From Allobaculum stercoricanis DSM 13633 (lineage in GTDB: Bacteria; Bacillota_I; Bacilli_A; Erysipelotrichales; Erysipelotrichaceae): 64,000 nt of DNA. A program made the translations under genes and the position numbers. Every line of letters starts with the position of its first letter. Position 1 is the stretch's first letter. The stretch covers positions 1 through 64,000 of the forward strand of contig NZ_KB913034.1 in assembly GCF_000384195.1 (NCBI RefSeq), in the 5' to 3' direction. This document shows positions 18,952-27,189 of the stretch, piece after piece. The notes under the pieces were generated by a model that saw nothing but the letters and a program-made list of their open reading frames with translations, did not search any database and was not told where the DNA came from.

Positions 18952-19033
18952 AAGCAATACATAAGATTATTGAGTGTGAGAGATAGAGACAGTGCTAATC
19001 TCTTTCCTCTCAACTCGATTGTTCGTATTGCTT
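18952..19033. repeat. Extended two-tier inverted repeat (82 bp)
   Basis: AAGCAATAC (18952-18960) pairs with GTATTGCTT (19025-19033). Inside it a nearly continuous 20-base stem (18970-18989 with 18999-19018) closes a 9-base loop. No T-run follows, so this is not an ordinary terminator. It could be a structured RNA, a MITE-like scrap or a protein-binding site upstream of the methylase gene. Confidence 0.45.
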
Positions 19034-19167
19034 ATTATATGATTGTGTAAATGAGTCAATGAATAAAAGGGGACTAACTTGTGACTAATATGTTTGCGAG
19101 GATCGTGACAGGTCTATAGTCTGAGCTGAAAAAAGATTGTGAAGAATTCTTAGAAGGTGGATGAGTA

Positions 19168-20256
19168 ATGGCAGGACATACAAATGCAAGTATGAATGCG
19201 GCGAATAAAGCGAAGAATGATGAATTTTATACGCTGTTAACGGATATAGAAAAAGAGATGCGTTATTATCGCAAGCACTTTAAGGATAAGACGGTGTTTT
19301 GTAACTGCGACGATCCGTTCGAATCAAATTTTTTTAAGTATTTTGTATTGAACTTTAACCGTCTTGGATTGAAGAAATTGATTGCAACATGCTATGCGAC
19401 ATCTCCTATTGCGCATAAGCAACTATCGTTGTTCGATGTTATTGAAAGTGATAGGCCAATTGAAAATAAGCCATACAAGGCTGTCGTCACAAAGGTTTAT
19501 GATACGAACGGTGATGGTGGCGTCGACATGTTCGATGTGGCGGAGCTTTTCCGACAGCACGAGAATGAATTGGTTGAGCTTGAGGGAAATGGCGATTTTC
19601 GTTCTACTGAATGTCTTGCATTGCTTGATGAGGCTGATATTGTGGTCACGAATCCTCCTTTCTCACTGTTCCGGGAGTACGTCGCAACGCTGGTTGAACA
19701 TGAAAAGAAGTTCATTATTATCGGCAATAGCAATGCTATTACGTGTAAAGAGATTTTTCCACTTATTATGCACAACAAGCTTTGGCTTGGCGTTACACGT
19801 AGTGGCACGGGCTCTATGTGGTTCAGGGTCATGGATGATTTTCCTGAGAAGTCAGGTCAAAAAGTCGAAAATGGTGTGAGATATCAAACGATAGGTAACT
19901 CAGCATGGTTTACAAATCTTGATGTAAAGAAACGTCACGATGAGTTTATTCTTGTCAAGAAGTATAAGGGACATGAAGATGAATATCCGACTTACGATAA
20001 CTACAGTGCTATTGAAGTATCGAAGGTTGTGAACATTCCTCTTGATTACGAGGGTGCTATGGGTGTTCCAATTACTTTCCTTGGAAAGTACAACCCTGAC
20101 CAGTTTGAAATTATTGGCATTAGCGGTGAGTTGGCAGAGCCGCTTTATGTTGATGGCAAGCGGAAATCAGGCCGTTTTTATATTGATGGGCGACGTTTAT
20201 ATGACCGACTTGTTATCAAGAACAAGCACCCCGAAAAAACGAAGGAGAGTCATTAG
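19168..20256 (+). CDS. EcoRI-family adenine-specific DNA methyltransferase
   Basis: 362-aa N6-adenine methyltransferase of the EcoRI modification family: N-terminal KNDEFYT, then CDDPFESNFFKYF (about residues 47-59), and the catalytic NPPF (162-165) in DIVVTNPPFSLF. The start has AGAAGGTGGATG upstream and a possible -10 TATAGT at about 19114. The DUF262-HNH nuclease begins 2 bases after its stop, so the two form a unit: the methylase would protect host DNA. Upstream is a 717-bp gene-free stretch; downstream gene debris suggests an acquired island. Confidence 0.88.
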   Translation: MAGHTNASMNAANKAKNDEFYTLLTDIEKEMRYYRKHFKDKTVFCNCDDPFESNFFKYFVLNFNRLGLKKLIATCYATSPIAHKQLSLFDVIESDRPIENKPYKAVVTKVYDTNGDGGVDMFDVAELFRQHENELVELEGNGDFRSTECLALLDEADIVVTNPPFSLFREYVATLVEHEKKFIIIGNSNAITCKEIFPLIMHNKLWLGVTRSGTGSMWFRVMDDFPEKSGQKVENGVRYQTIGNSAWFTNLDVKKRHDEFILVKKYKGHEDEYPTYDNYSAIEVSKVVNIPLDYEGAMGVPITFLGKYNPDQFEIIGISGELAEPLYVDGKRKSGRFYIDGRRLYDRLVIKNKHPEKTKESH

Positions 20257-20258
20257 CC

Positions 20259-21377
20259 ATGCATATTGAAGAACGTAAGATTACCGTTCGCGAAATTACA
20301 GAAGGATATTTCAATGATGCCGAGGAAGGTGTTGTTGGCTATGATGAGCAGCTGGACATCCGTCCGAAGTATCAGCGTGAGTTCGTCTACAAGGACGCGC
20401 AACGCGATGAGGTCATCCGTACCGTTATGAAGGGCCTTCCCTTGAATGTGATGTACTGGGTAGACCGTGGCAAACAGTGCGAGGATGACATCAATTCGCC
20501 TCGATACGAAGTACTGGATGGTCAGCAACGCACAATTTCGCTATGTGAGTACGTGGACGGGAATTTCTCTGTTGACGACAAGGGTTTTTATAATCTTCCT
20601 GTCGATATACAAAAGAAGATCCTTGATTACGAGTTATTCGTGTACGTATGCGAGGGGACGGATTCCGAGAAGTTGGAATGGTTCCGCATCATTAACATCG
20701 CTGGTGAGCAGTTGACCGAGCAGGAGCTACGCAACGCAGTGTATGCAGGGTCATGGGTATCCGACGCGAAGCGTTATTTCTCGAAGACGGGATGCGCGGC
20801 GACCACGTTGGCGGATGATTACCTGAAAGGTTCGAGCATCCGTCAGGAGTACCTTGAGACGGCTATCAAGTGGGCTGCTGCCGCTGACGGCAAGACCATC
20901 GAGGGCTATATGGCCGAGCACCAACACGATCCGAGGGCGCAGGAGCTTTGGAGTTATTTCCGCAGCGTCATCGAGTGGGTGCAGTCGGTGTTCCCGAAGG
21001 TGCGCAAGGAGATGAAGGGCTTGCCGTGGGGATTGCTTTACAACGAGCACCATGGTAGGCGTGATCTTGATCCAAAGGTGTTGGAAGCAGAAGTGCAGCG
21101 TCTCATGGGCGACGAGGATGTGACGAAGAAGTCTGGCATCTACGAGTACCTGTTGACGGGTGACGAGCGTAAGCTGAGCATTCGCGCATTCGAGCGCCGT
21201 GTGCAATTGGCTGCATACGAGAAGCAGGGCCACAAGTGCGCGATATGCGGTGAGGAATTCGAGTTTGAGCAGATGCACGGAGACCATATCGTTGCATGGA
21301 GCAAGGGTGGACATTCCACGCCGGATAACTGTCAGATGCTCTGCCGAGATTGCAACCTGAAAAAAGGGGCGCAGTAA
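20259..21377 (+). CDS. DUF262 domain protein with C-terminal HNH nuclease
   Basis: 372 aa. The N-terminal DUF262 (ParB-like, as in GmrS) has RPKYQREFVY (about 35-44) and DGQQR (87-91), the NTP-handling motif. The C-terminal HNH fold has zinc cysteines C327, C330, C362, C365 and the metal/catalytic set D342-H343, N357. AAGGAG precedes the start by 11 bases, inside the end of the methylase gene. The base composition is clearly richer in G and C than the neighbours, and more so than the methylase, which points to transfer from a GC-richer donor. Likely the cutting partner of the methylase, or a modification-aware nuclease; cleavage specificity is unknown. Confidence 0.85.
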   Translation: MHIEERKITVREITEGYFNDAEEGVVGYDEQLDIRPKYQREFVYKDAQRDEVIRTVMKGLPLNVMYWVDRGKQCEDDINSPRYEVLDGQQRTISLCEYVDGNFSVDDKGFYNLPVDIQKKILDYELFVYVCEGTDSEKLEWFRIINIAGEQLTEQELRNAVYAGSWVSDAKRYFSKTGCAATTLADDYLKGSSIRQEYLETAIKWAAAADGKTIEGYMAEHQHDPRAQELWSYFRSVIEWVQSVFPKVRKEMKGLPWGLLYNEHHGRRDLDPKVLEAEVQRLMGDEDVTKKSGIYEYLLTGDERKLSIRAFERRVQLAAYEKQGHKCAICGEEFEFEQMHGDHIVAWSKGGHSTPDNCQMLCRDCNLKKGAQ

Positions 21378-21978
21378 GGCAAGAATAATTCCAATTGATA
21401 CCGGAACGCTTCGCTTTTTTATGGTTAAATGTATATTTGATTAATTAAATAACGGAAATAATTGCTTTACAAGAAGCGAGAAATTCAAGCAAATTAAAAA
21501 ATATCCATATGTGTATGGAGGTTAGTGGCCTGACCATCGTGAAGAAGTGCGTTGCTAGTGTCCGCGTTATGGGTTGGTCGGAAGAGGACCTGCTACAAGT
21601 AAGACTCTAGAGTGCATAGTATTCATGAAATGAGCAAGACGAGATGGAAATAGAATTACTATTGTCGCAAAGAGTAATGCTAAGCGAGGATGGAGTATTT
21701 TGTTGATAAATATACATTAATACAGGTAAGCTAGTGTCGACGTTTTTCTATTTGTAGGGCAGGATTGAAATAATTTTATGCAGGTTGGAATAAGGTGTAT
21801 AAACATCTGTCAGACGATGTTGTAAACAACATCGCTAAAGAGAAAAAATGCGAACCCCTGAAAATTGTAGATAATGTATCTACTTATATGAAGCTCCTTG
21901 GTGATTTTTTGATTTTCTTCAAGTAATTAGAGAAAATATGAATCGTTCACAAATGACTTTTTGTAGAGAATAAAGGAT
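21378..21978 (+). other. Gene-debris region downstream of the HNH gene
   Basis: No intact gene. Two short frames stand out. One is 21509-21610 (33 codons, containing GWSEEDLLQVRL). The other is 21795-21926 (43 codons from a GTG, containing CEPLKIVDNVSTYMKLLGDF), which is open further upstream to a stop. The second has protein-like composition but no ribosome binding site, so it may be the tail of a lost gene. GATGTTGT/ACAACATC forms a small palindrome at 21813-21830. Confidence 0.35.
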
Positions 21979-22006
21979 TAAAAAATGCCCTTTTGATTCA
22001 AAGGGC
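21979..22006 (-). terminator. Terminator of the DUF3784 gene
   Basis: Minus strand GCCCTTTGAATCAAAAGGGC, then ATTTTTT. Confidence 0.85.
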
Positions 22007-22012
22007 AGGGAG

Positions 22013-22348
22013 TTACTTCAATAAATATTTTTCAAATGCTTTTTCGGCATCGAGATGGAATTCTTTAAAGAAAAGAACAAGCCAAATGATATAGGCGACG
22101 ATCGCAAGATAAGGGTTGAATAGATAGGAACATAAAGCGCCAAGAACCATTACGTTTGCCCAAGTGAAACATTGATTACGCATGTCACGTGAGATATAGG
22201 CTTTGTCATAGCGTTGTTGTTGTGTTTCGGATAATGAATTAAATCCCGAAACGAACTTTGCACCTTTTTCTTTGAGTAAGGCAAAGAGAATTCCGATGAT
22301 TGAAAATGGAATAGCTAAAATGGCACATGCCCAAACTCCAATATTCAT
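22013..22348 (-). CDS. DUF3784 family membrane protein
   Basis: 111 aa from the ATG at 22348, which has AAAGGAGG 8 bases upstream (the frame opens 10 codons earlier). It has a TM helix at about 3-25, then the soluble segment GAKFVSGFNSLSETQQQRYD that marks DUF3784, then two further TM helices at about 64-95, and a charged C-terminus. Function unknown. Single gene, with terminators on both sides. Confidence 0.75.
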   Translation of the reverse strand: MNIGVWACAILAIPFSIIGILFALLKEKGAKFVSGFNSLSETQQQRYDKAYISRDMRNQCFTWANVMVLGALCSYLFNPYLAIVAYIIWLVLFFKEFHLDAEKAFEKYLLK

Positions 22349-22465
22349 GAATGAAGCCTCCTTTAGTTTTACTTTCAAATCTTATTCACTAGCTTGATGG
22401 ATAAATTATCTCACTTTTTGCATAGAACAAGAAAAAGTAGCCCTTCACAAGCTCATTTTAATTAC

Positions 22466-22512
22466 AAAAAAACAGCAAGATGACTTTATCTATGGTCATT
22501 CTTGCTGTTTTT
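22466..22512 (-). terminator. Terminator hairpin cut off from pgeF by the IS66 insertion
   Basis: AACAGCAAGATGAC pairs with GTCATTCTTGCTGTT (one bulge), with A/T runs on both sides, so it works in either direction. Without the IS element it would lie about 80 bases behind the pgeF stop on the minus strand. Confidence 0.8.
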
Positions 22513-22530
22513 TATTTTGCTTCTTGTTTT

Positions 22531-22538
22531 TTTATATT
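22531..22538. repeat. IS66 target site duplication, left copy
   Basis: TTATATTC, repeated exactly at 24996-25003. Eight bases is the usual IS66 duplication length. Confidence 0.95.
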
Positions 22539-22582
22539 CGTAAGCGTCAAATGAATGACGGGTATTAAGATGAATAGCCTTT

Positions 22583-22607
22583 TGAGATAATTCGATCAGT
22601 TATCTCA
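22583..22607 (+). promoter_or_regulatory. Stem-loop before tnpB
   Basis: TGAGATAA pairs with TTATCTCA across a 9-base loop, directly before the ribosome binding site of tnpB. It probably limits read-in translation from outside promoters. Confidence 0.45.
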
Positions 22608-22621
22608 GGGGGCTTTTTATT

Positions 22622-23002
22622 ATGAATGATTTCGGCTATTTAGATCTTGGAATAGATTTCTCCAAAGTCAAAAACATTATTCTAGTGAATAAACCAGCCG
22701 ATCTTCGTAAAGGGATTGATGGTTATGCTTCTATCATTCAGGGAATTTATCACCTAGATCCAACGGATGGTTCTTTGTATCTTTTTACTAACCGAACCAA
22801 AGATAAAATGAAAGGAATCCTCCATGATGGCAATGGTTACTGGTTGGTCTATAAACGTCTAGCTAGATCTCATTTAAAATGGCCTTTTACTGAAATAAAT
22901 CAATATCAAACAATCAGCTCATCACAGTTACAAGCTCTACTATCCGGAATGACAATTGTGCCAGACCCTCAATTTTTACCTCAAAAACCAAAATACATTT
23001 AA
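22622..23002 (+). CDS. tnpB: IS66 accessory protein TnpB
   Basis: 126-aa IS66 Orf2 protein with PADLRKGIDG, LYLFTNRTKDKMKGI and the WLVYKRL block typical of the family (not the RNA-guided nuclease TnpB of IS200/IS605). It is needed for transposition in IS66 relatives, but its molecular role is unclear. GGGGGC-type ribosome binding site 9 bases upstream. Confidence 0.93.
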   Translation: MNDFGYLDLGIDFSKVKNIILVNKPADLRKGIDGYASIIQGIYHLDPTDGSLYLFTNRTKDKMKGILHDGNGYWLVYKRLARSHLKWPFTEINQYQTISSSQLQALLSGMTIVPDPQFLPQKPKYI

Positions 23003-23134
23003 CCCAGCAGGCCACTCTGCTGGGTTTTTGACAAGAACTATATACATATGAAAAAACACATATTTAACATACTTAAATTTAATATAATATCTTATTAAGT
23101 TTCATATTATGCATAAATAAGATATAATACAGTT

Positions 23135-24916
23135 ATGGTAAGAATAGATCCTGAAATTAAACAAAAAATCCGAACTAACATAGCGACTCAGATTCGTGAA
23201 CAAACAAAAGACATGGACAAAAACGATGTCGTGAATTTACTTATTGATACAGTCTGCGAATCTCAAGGCAGAAAAGAGCTCAATAATTATCTCCAAAACG
23301 CTCTTTTTGCCGCAAAAACTGAAAACATTCAACTCAGACTCTTTGACTTAGATACCTTAGAACCAACTGATTTGGAAAAAGACACAATCGAATTCTTGAA
23401 CGAAAAACGTGAAGCCTGTGAGATTACTGAAGAACAGTATCGCGAAGTTTTAGCTAAAGTCCAAAATCATCGAAAAAAGTTGGACAACCAATTAAACGAT
23501 CTGAAAAAGCTAGATGCCGTTAAGAAAAACAAACCAAGAAAAGACTGCAGAAACCACGAACCCGATATCATCGATGTTATTCAACTCGATGAAAACACTC
23601 TCTGCCCATTCTGTGGCAGAAAGATGTCCCATTTAGATTATTCGGAAAAAACCGTTATTGAATACCAACCAGCTCAATACCTAATCAGAAAAATCAAACT
23701 GGAAAAAAAGGTTTGTCCGGCAGGATGTACAGATGAAAACGGAAAATCGATGATCATCAAAGCTCAACCGAAAGAACCAGATCTCATTGACAAGAGCATT
23801 GCCACAACTTCTCTTGTTGCCGGACTCGCTTATGAAAAATTCATGATGGGCACACCGTTATACCGCCTTGAAAAGGACGCCTCTGCTTTGGGAGTAGATC
23901 TGTCTAGACAGACAATGAGTAATATTTTACAGACGTGCTATGAACAATATCTAATCCCCATCTGCGAACAGATCAATCAGGATCTAGTGAAGCAAAATGT
24001 CATCCATATGGATGAAACACCGCTACAGTGTCTTGCCTTAAAAGACCGATCGACTTCCTATATGATCTGTGGAGTTAGTGGAGAATATGCACAACAACAA
24101 ATGGTTCTTTACCAGTTCAATGAAAGTCGAAAAAAAGAATTTATCATAAGTATGCTTGGGACAGATTTTACCGGCGCACTCATGACAGATGGACTGCAAG
24201 GCTACAGATCCTATCCAGGATGCACAAAACTATCTTGTTTGGCACATGCAAGACGGTACTTTTATGATGCCGTTAACTGTAGGGATGATTATGCCCAATT
24301 GAAAAAGATTTTGAATGCGTATAAAAATTCCGATGATATTCCGGAAAAAGCTCAAGCCTTCCTTCAAGAACATGAGTCTTTAAATCGTTTAGTTGCCATT
24401 TTAAAACAAATCGCAGAACTGTATCAAATCGAGAATGACTTTTCTGATTGTTCAACTGAACAGAGAACACAGGCCAGAAAAAAGCTAAGCAATCCTCGTT
24501 TTGAAAAGTTAGTGCAAGAAGTTGAAATTGTAGCAGAAGGATTCGAAGAGAAAACGAAAGCTCATAAAGCTGCAACATACTTCTTGGAGCGTAAAGAAGA
24601 ATTAGCGAGATACATAGAAAATGGCATTTATCCGATCGATAATAATTTAGCTGAAAGAAAAATAAAGAGTTTCGTGATCGCAAGAAAGAATTTCTTGTTC
24701 TCGAATAGTGTCAGCGGAGCAGAATCGGCTGCTGGGTATATGACACTGCTAGAATCAGCTAAAATGAATGGATTAAACCCATTCATGTACCTAGAACACG
24801 TTTTGAATACATTGAAGTATTACAAAGAAGAGCAAATTCCACAGAAAGTAGTGGAAGAGTTAGTTCCATACTCTAAAAATCTTCCTGAAAACTTATATCT
24901 TCAGTCAAATAATTAA
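23135..24916 (+). CDS. tnpC: IS66 transposase TnpC
   Basis: 593-aa DDE transposase: N-terminal coiled region, a zinc motif CPFCGRKMSH, catalytic acids in HMDETPLQ and MTDGLQGY, and the C-terminal DNNLAERKIKSFVIARKNFLF that carries the last acid. Full length, no frameshift, so the element should be active. 132 bases separate it from tnpB. Confidence 0.95.
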   Translation: MVRIDPEIKQKIRTNIATQIREQTKDMDKNDVVNLLIDTVCESQGRKELNNYLQNALFAAKTENIQLRLFDLDTLEPTDLEKDTIEFLNEKREACEITEEQYREVLAKVQNHRKKLDNQLNDLKKLDAVKKNKPRKDCRNHEPDIIDVIQLDENTLCPFCGRKMSHLDYSEKTVIEYQPAQYLIRKIKLEKKVCPAGCTDENGKSMIIKAQPKEPDLIDKSIATTSLVAGLAYEKFMMGTPLYRLEKDASALGVDLSRQTMSNILQTCYEQYLIPICEQINQDLVKQNVIHMDETPLQCLALKDRSTSYMICGVSGEYAQQQMVLYQFNESRKKEFIISMLGTDFTGALMTDGLQGYRSYPGCTKLSCLAHARRYFYDAVNCRDDYAQLKKILNAYKNSDDIPEKAQAFLQEHESLNRLVAILKQIAELYQIENDFSDCSTEQRTQARKKLSNPRFEKLVQEVEIVAEGFEEKTKAHKAATYFLERKEELARYIENGIYPIDNNLAERKIKSFVIARKNFLFSNSVSGAESAAGYMTLLESAKMNGLNPFMYLEHVLNTLKYYKEEQIPQKVVEELVPYSKNLPENLYLQSNN

Positions 24917-24958
24917 GGCGCTGTATTCTGTTTAGCTACAAACAGAATACAGCGCCTT
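24915..24958 (+). terminator. IS66 internal terminator
   Basis: A perfect 19-bp stem (24915-24933 with 24940-24958) starts at the tnpC stop; TT follows. Confidence 0.9.
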
Positions 24959-24995
24959 TTATTCTAATAACACACGTCATTCATTTGACGCTTAC

Positions 24996-25003
24996 TTATA
25001 TTC
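24996..25003. repeat. IS66 target site duplication, right copy
   Basis: TTATATTC, identical to 22531-22538. Confidence 0.95.
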
Positions 25004-25061
25004 AACGCTTTGCATGTTGTTGGTCTATTTTAAGTGACTATATTCGATTTTCACTTTCCGT

Positions 25062-25883
25062 TTATTTCTTTTCGTCCATCCAAATACAAGAGAAGTGTTC
25101 TCCACAATCTTTGCCATCACGACGATAGGAATAACATTGCGGGTTTGTTTTGGTATCGAGAGAAGAGAATTGAATATTTTCTTCGGGAATACCGAACTTC
25201 TTGAAAAATTGTGCGTTGATTTTTTGATGATCTAAATAAGAGCGATCGCCTTGTCCGGAAAGAATACATCCTTCTAAAGAAATGCCTTCTTTTTTGGCCA
25301 TGTCTTCCATTTGACTCACGACTTCTGGTCCAACTTCTAATGAATTTGGCATTAAAGAAGGAGAGAAATAGACATGGAGATCTTCGGGATAGAGTAATCC
25401 ATCTTGTTGGAGGGCTTGTAAAAAAATAGCAACGATCGCTTGGACAGTTCCTTTCCATCCCGAATGCACGGCACCAATGACGGAATGTTGTTCATCATAA
25501 AAGAGAATGCCTAAACAATCGGCTGTAAAGACACCGATTAAAACATTCGGATCGGTTGTGTATAAACCATCGGTTTGATCGATGGCAGTATCGGCGCGAT
25601 ATGCGCCTTTTTTTACATCGAAAGAAGAAACACGAACGACATGTCCAGTATGTCTTTGGTGGGCTAAGCACCAAAAATCTAAAGGAAGGGTTTCTTTTTC
25701 TAATGCATAGCGATTTTGCATGACATCTTCGGGGTTTTGACAAACGTGTAAAGCGATGTTGCCTTGTTCTGGTGCATCTAGAGTTCTAAGGGTAATGCAG
25801 CCATGAATATGGTGATCATTGAATGTGATTTTGTTTAGTGAGTGTGGATTCATATTTTGGTTCGAGTTGATTTGTGTATTCAT
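25062..25883 (-). CDS. pgeF: Multicopper laccase-fold protein PgeF/YfiH
   Basis: 273-aa member of the DUF152/laccase-domain family. Relatives are purine nucleoside phosphorylase/adenosine deaminases or peptidoglycan editing factors. The metal site is visible: HQRHTGH, FTADCLGILF and AVHSGWKGT. No Shine-Dalgarno precedes the ATG at 25883 (nor an internal ATG at 25853), but a TATACT box ends 6 bases before it, which suggests a leaderless mRNA. An IS66 copy separates the stop codon from the terminator. Confidence 0.88.
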   Translation of the reverse strand: MNTQINSNQNMNPHSLNKITFNDHHIHGCITLRTLDAPEQGNIALHVCQNPEDVMQNRYALEKETLPLDFWCLAHQRHTGHVVRVSSFDVKKGAYRADTAIDQTDGLYTTDPNVLIGVFTADCLGILFYDEQHSVIGAVHSGWKGTVQAIVAIFLQALQQDGLLYPEDLHVYFSPSLMPNSLEVGPEVVSQMEDMAKKEGISLEGCILSGQGDRSYLDHQKINAQFFKKFGIPEENIQFSSLDTKTNPQCYSYRRDGKDCGEHFSCIWMDEKK

Positions 25884-25889
25884 ACATTG

Positions 25890-25895
25890 AGTATA
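25890..25895 (-). promoter_or_regulatory. -10 box placing pgeF transcription start at its ATG
   Basis: TATACT on the minus strand, 6 bases before the start codon. The -35 is weak (TTTCCT at 17 bp). Confidence 0.4.
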
Positions 25896-26066
25896 GCGAT
25901 TGGTTTGAATAAAGGAAAAGAGATCAAGAAAAGATCAAAATAAAAAAGTGGGATGGATTTAGTTGGAAAGAGAAAACGGAATTAGGCTTGAATTTTGAAA
26001 TAGCGTTGGATTCAAAAATAACATGAAAAAGGCGATCTAAAGCCAAATTGTGGAAAAAATAAATTA

Positions 26067-26093
26067 TTAGCACTTACTACTTGCATCTGCTAA
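26067..26093. promoter_or_regulatory. CIRCE element (HrcA operator) at hrcA
   Basis: TTAGCACTT, nine bases, ATCTGCTAA: 8 of 9 and 6 of 9 matches to the CIRCE halves, with exact spacing. It overlaps the -35 and gives autoregulation of the hrcA-dnaK operon. Confidence 0.78.
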
Positions 26094-26108
26094 ATAGAGT
26101 GATATATT
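26081..26108 (+). promoter_or_regulatory. hrcA operon promoter
   Basis: TTGCAT (26081-26086), 16-bp spacer, TATATT (26103-26108). Confidence 0.65.
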
Positions 26109-26151
26109 GTTAGCAGTCGAACAGAAAGAGTGCCAAAGATGAGGTGGGAAT

Positions 26152-27189
26152 ATGAACCTAACCGAAAGACAAAAGGCGATTCTGAAGGCGGTTGTTGAAG
26201 AATTTACTCGAACGGCGCAACCGATCGGGTCGAAATCTTTGATTCCCCTTTTGCCTATTCCTGTGTCATCCGCAACGATCCGTAACGAGTTAGCGATTCT
26301 TGAAAAAGAAGGGCTGATTGAAAAGACCCATTCTTCAAGTGGTCGTGTTCCTTCTTTAAAAGGATATCGTTACTACGTCGAAAATCTAATGGAACTTTCA
26401 TTAGATCCGATGATTCAAGATTCGTTGCGTACCGTCTTTAGCAAGCGACATTGTTCACTGGAAGATACGATTTCGACATCATGCGATATTTTAGCGCAGA
26501 TGACTCATTTGACGAGTATGGTTTTCGAACCTCGTCAAAGCGAACAAAGACTTGTTTCGTTATCGCTCATCCCGATCAACGAACATCAAGCCGTTGCGGT
26601 TGTGGTGACCAGCAGTGGTCAAACCCAACATCGTTTATTCCAGTTTGAAGAAGGTGTATCGATCGAAGATTTGAAATCGTGTACGCAAATGTTGAACGAG
26701 AAGCTTGCTGGAACGAAGGTTGATGAACTGATTGAACAAATGGAGAAGATCAGACCAGAGATTTCCGCTCATGTATCACGACATGAAGTGTTATTTGAAG
26801 CCTTCATCTCTGCTTGTATGGGATTTGCCAGTGAGAGATCAAAAGTATATGGAAGAGCCAATATGTTGGTTCAGCCTGAATTTGCGGATCCAGGGAAATT
26901 AGAAGATCTAATGCGGACGCTAGAAGATCGACAGTTATTTAAAAAGTGGGCTTTAAAACCAGATAACGTATCAACGAAAATTGATGAGCGAAATCAATTG
27001 ATTCAAATTGGTGATTGCTCTGTCATCTGTACCCGCTTTGATACAGGCGCACAAGAAGAAGGCCAATTGATGGTCGTTGGACCAAGCCGTATGCCTTATT
27101 CCAAAGTCATCGCATTGATGGACTATTTATCCGAACAAATCGAAGAGACTTTCGCAACACGACTAGAAGGAGGACAAGACGATGAATAA
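26152..27189 (+). CDS. hrcA: Heat-inducible transcription repressor HrcA
   Basis: 345-aa repressor that binds CIRCE and is tuned by GroEL. It has an N-terminal winged helix (LTERQKAILKAVVEEFTRT, then SSATIRNELAILEKEGLIEKTHSSSGRVPS) followed by the GAF-like dimer domain. Start supported by GAGGTGG. First gene of hrcA-grpE-dnaK-dnaJ, overlapping grpE by 8 bases. Its targets in this window are its own operon and ftsH. Confidence 0.96.
   Translation: MNLTERQKAILKAVVEEFTRTAQPIGSKSLIPLLPIPVSSATIRNELAILEKEGLIEKTHSSSGRVPSLKGYRYYVENLMELSLDPMIQDSLRTVFSKRHCSLEDTISTSCDILAQMTHLTSMVFEPRQSEQRLVSLSLIPINEHQAVAVVVTSSGQTQHRLFQFEEGVSIEDLKSCTQMLNEKLAGTKVDELIEQMEKIRPEISAHVSRHEVLFEAFISACMGFASERSKVYGRANMLVQPEFADPGKLEDLMRTLEDRQLFKKWALKPDNVSTKIDERNQLIQIGDCSVICTRFDTGAQEEGQLMVVGPSRMPYSKVIALMDYLSEQIEETFATRLEGGQDDE

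Larger units (their letters stand above)
22539..24995 (+). mobile_element. IS66-family insertion sequence, complete (2457 bp)
   Basis: Terminal inverted repeats begin GTAAGCGTCAAATGAATGACG at both ends (21 identical bases, similarity continuing a few more). The element carries tnpB and tnpC and is flanked by the 8-bp duplication TTATATTC. The exact duplication and intact genes indicate recent insertion. No tnpA gene is present. It sits between the pgeF stop codon and its terminator. Confidence 0.97.

Noticed and set aside
18988..18998. AGTGCTAA half-site suggesting a CIRCE box upstream of lon or the methylase
   Set aside because: The matching TTAGCACTC half is absent at the required 9-base spacing; the bases are better explained as the loop of the inverted repeat.
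19100..19130. C-box-like GGTCTATAGTC in front of the methylase, as in controller-regulated restriction systems
   Set aside because: Only one half-operator is present and no controller gene is nearby; the TATAGT is more simply a -10 box.
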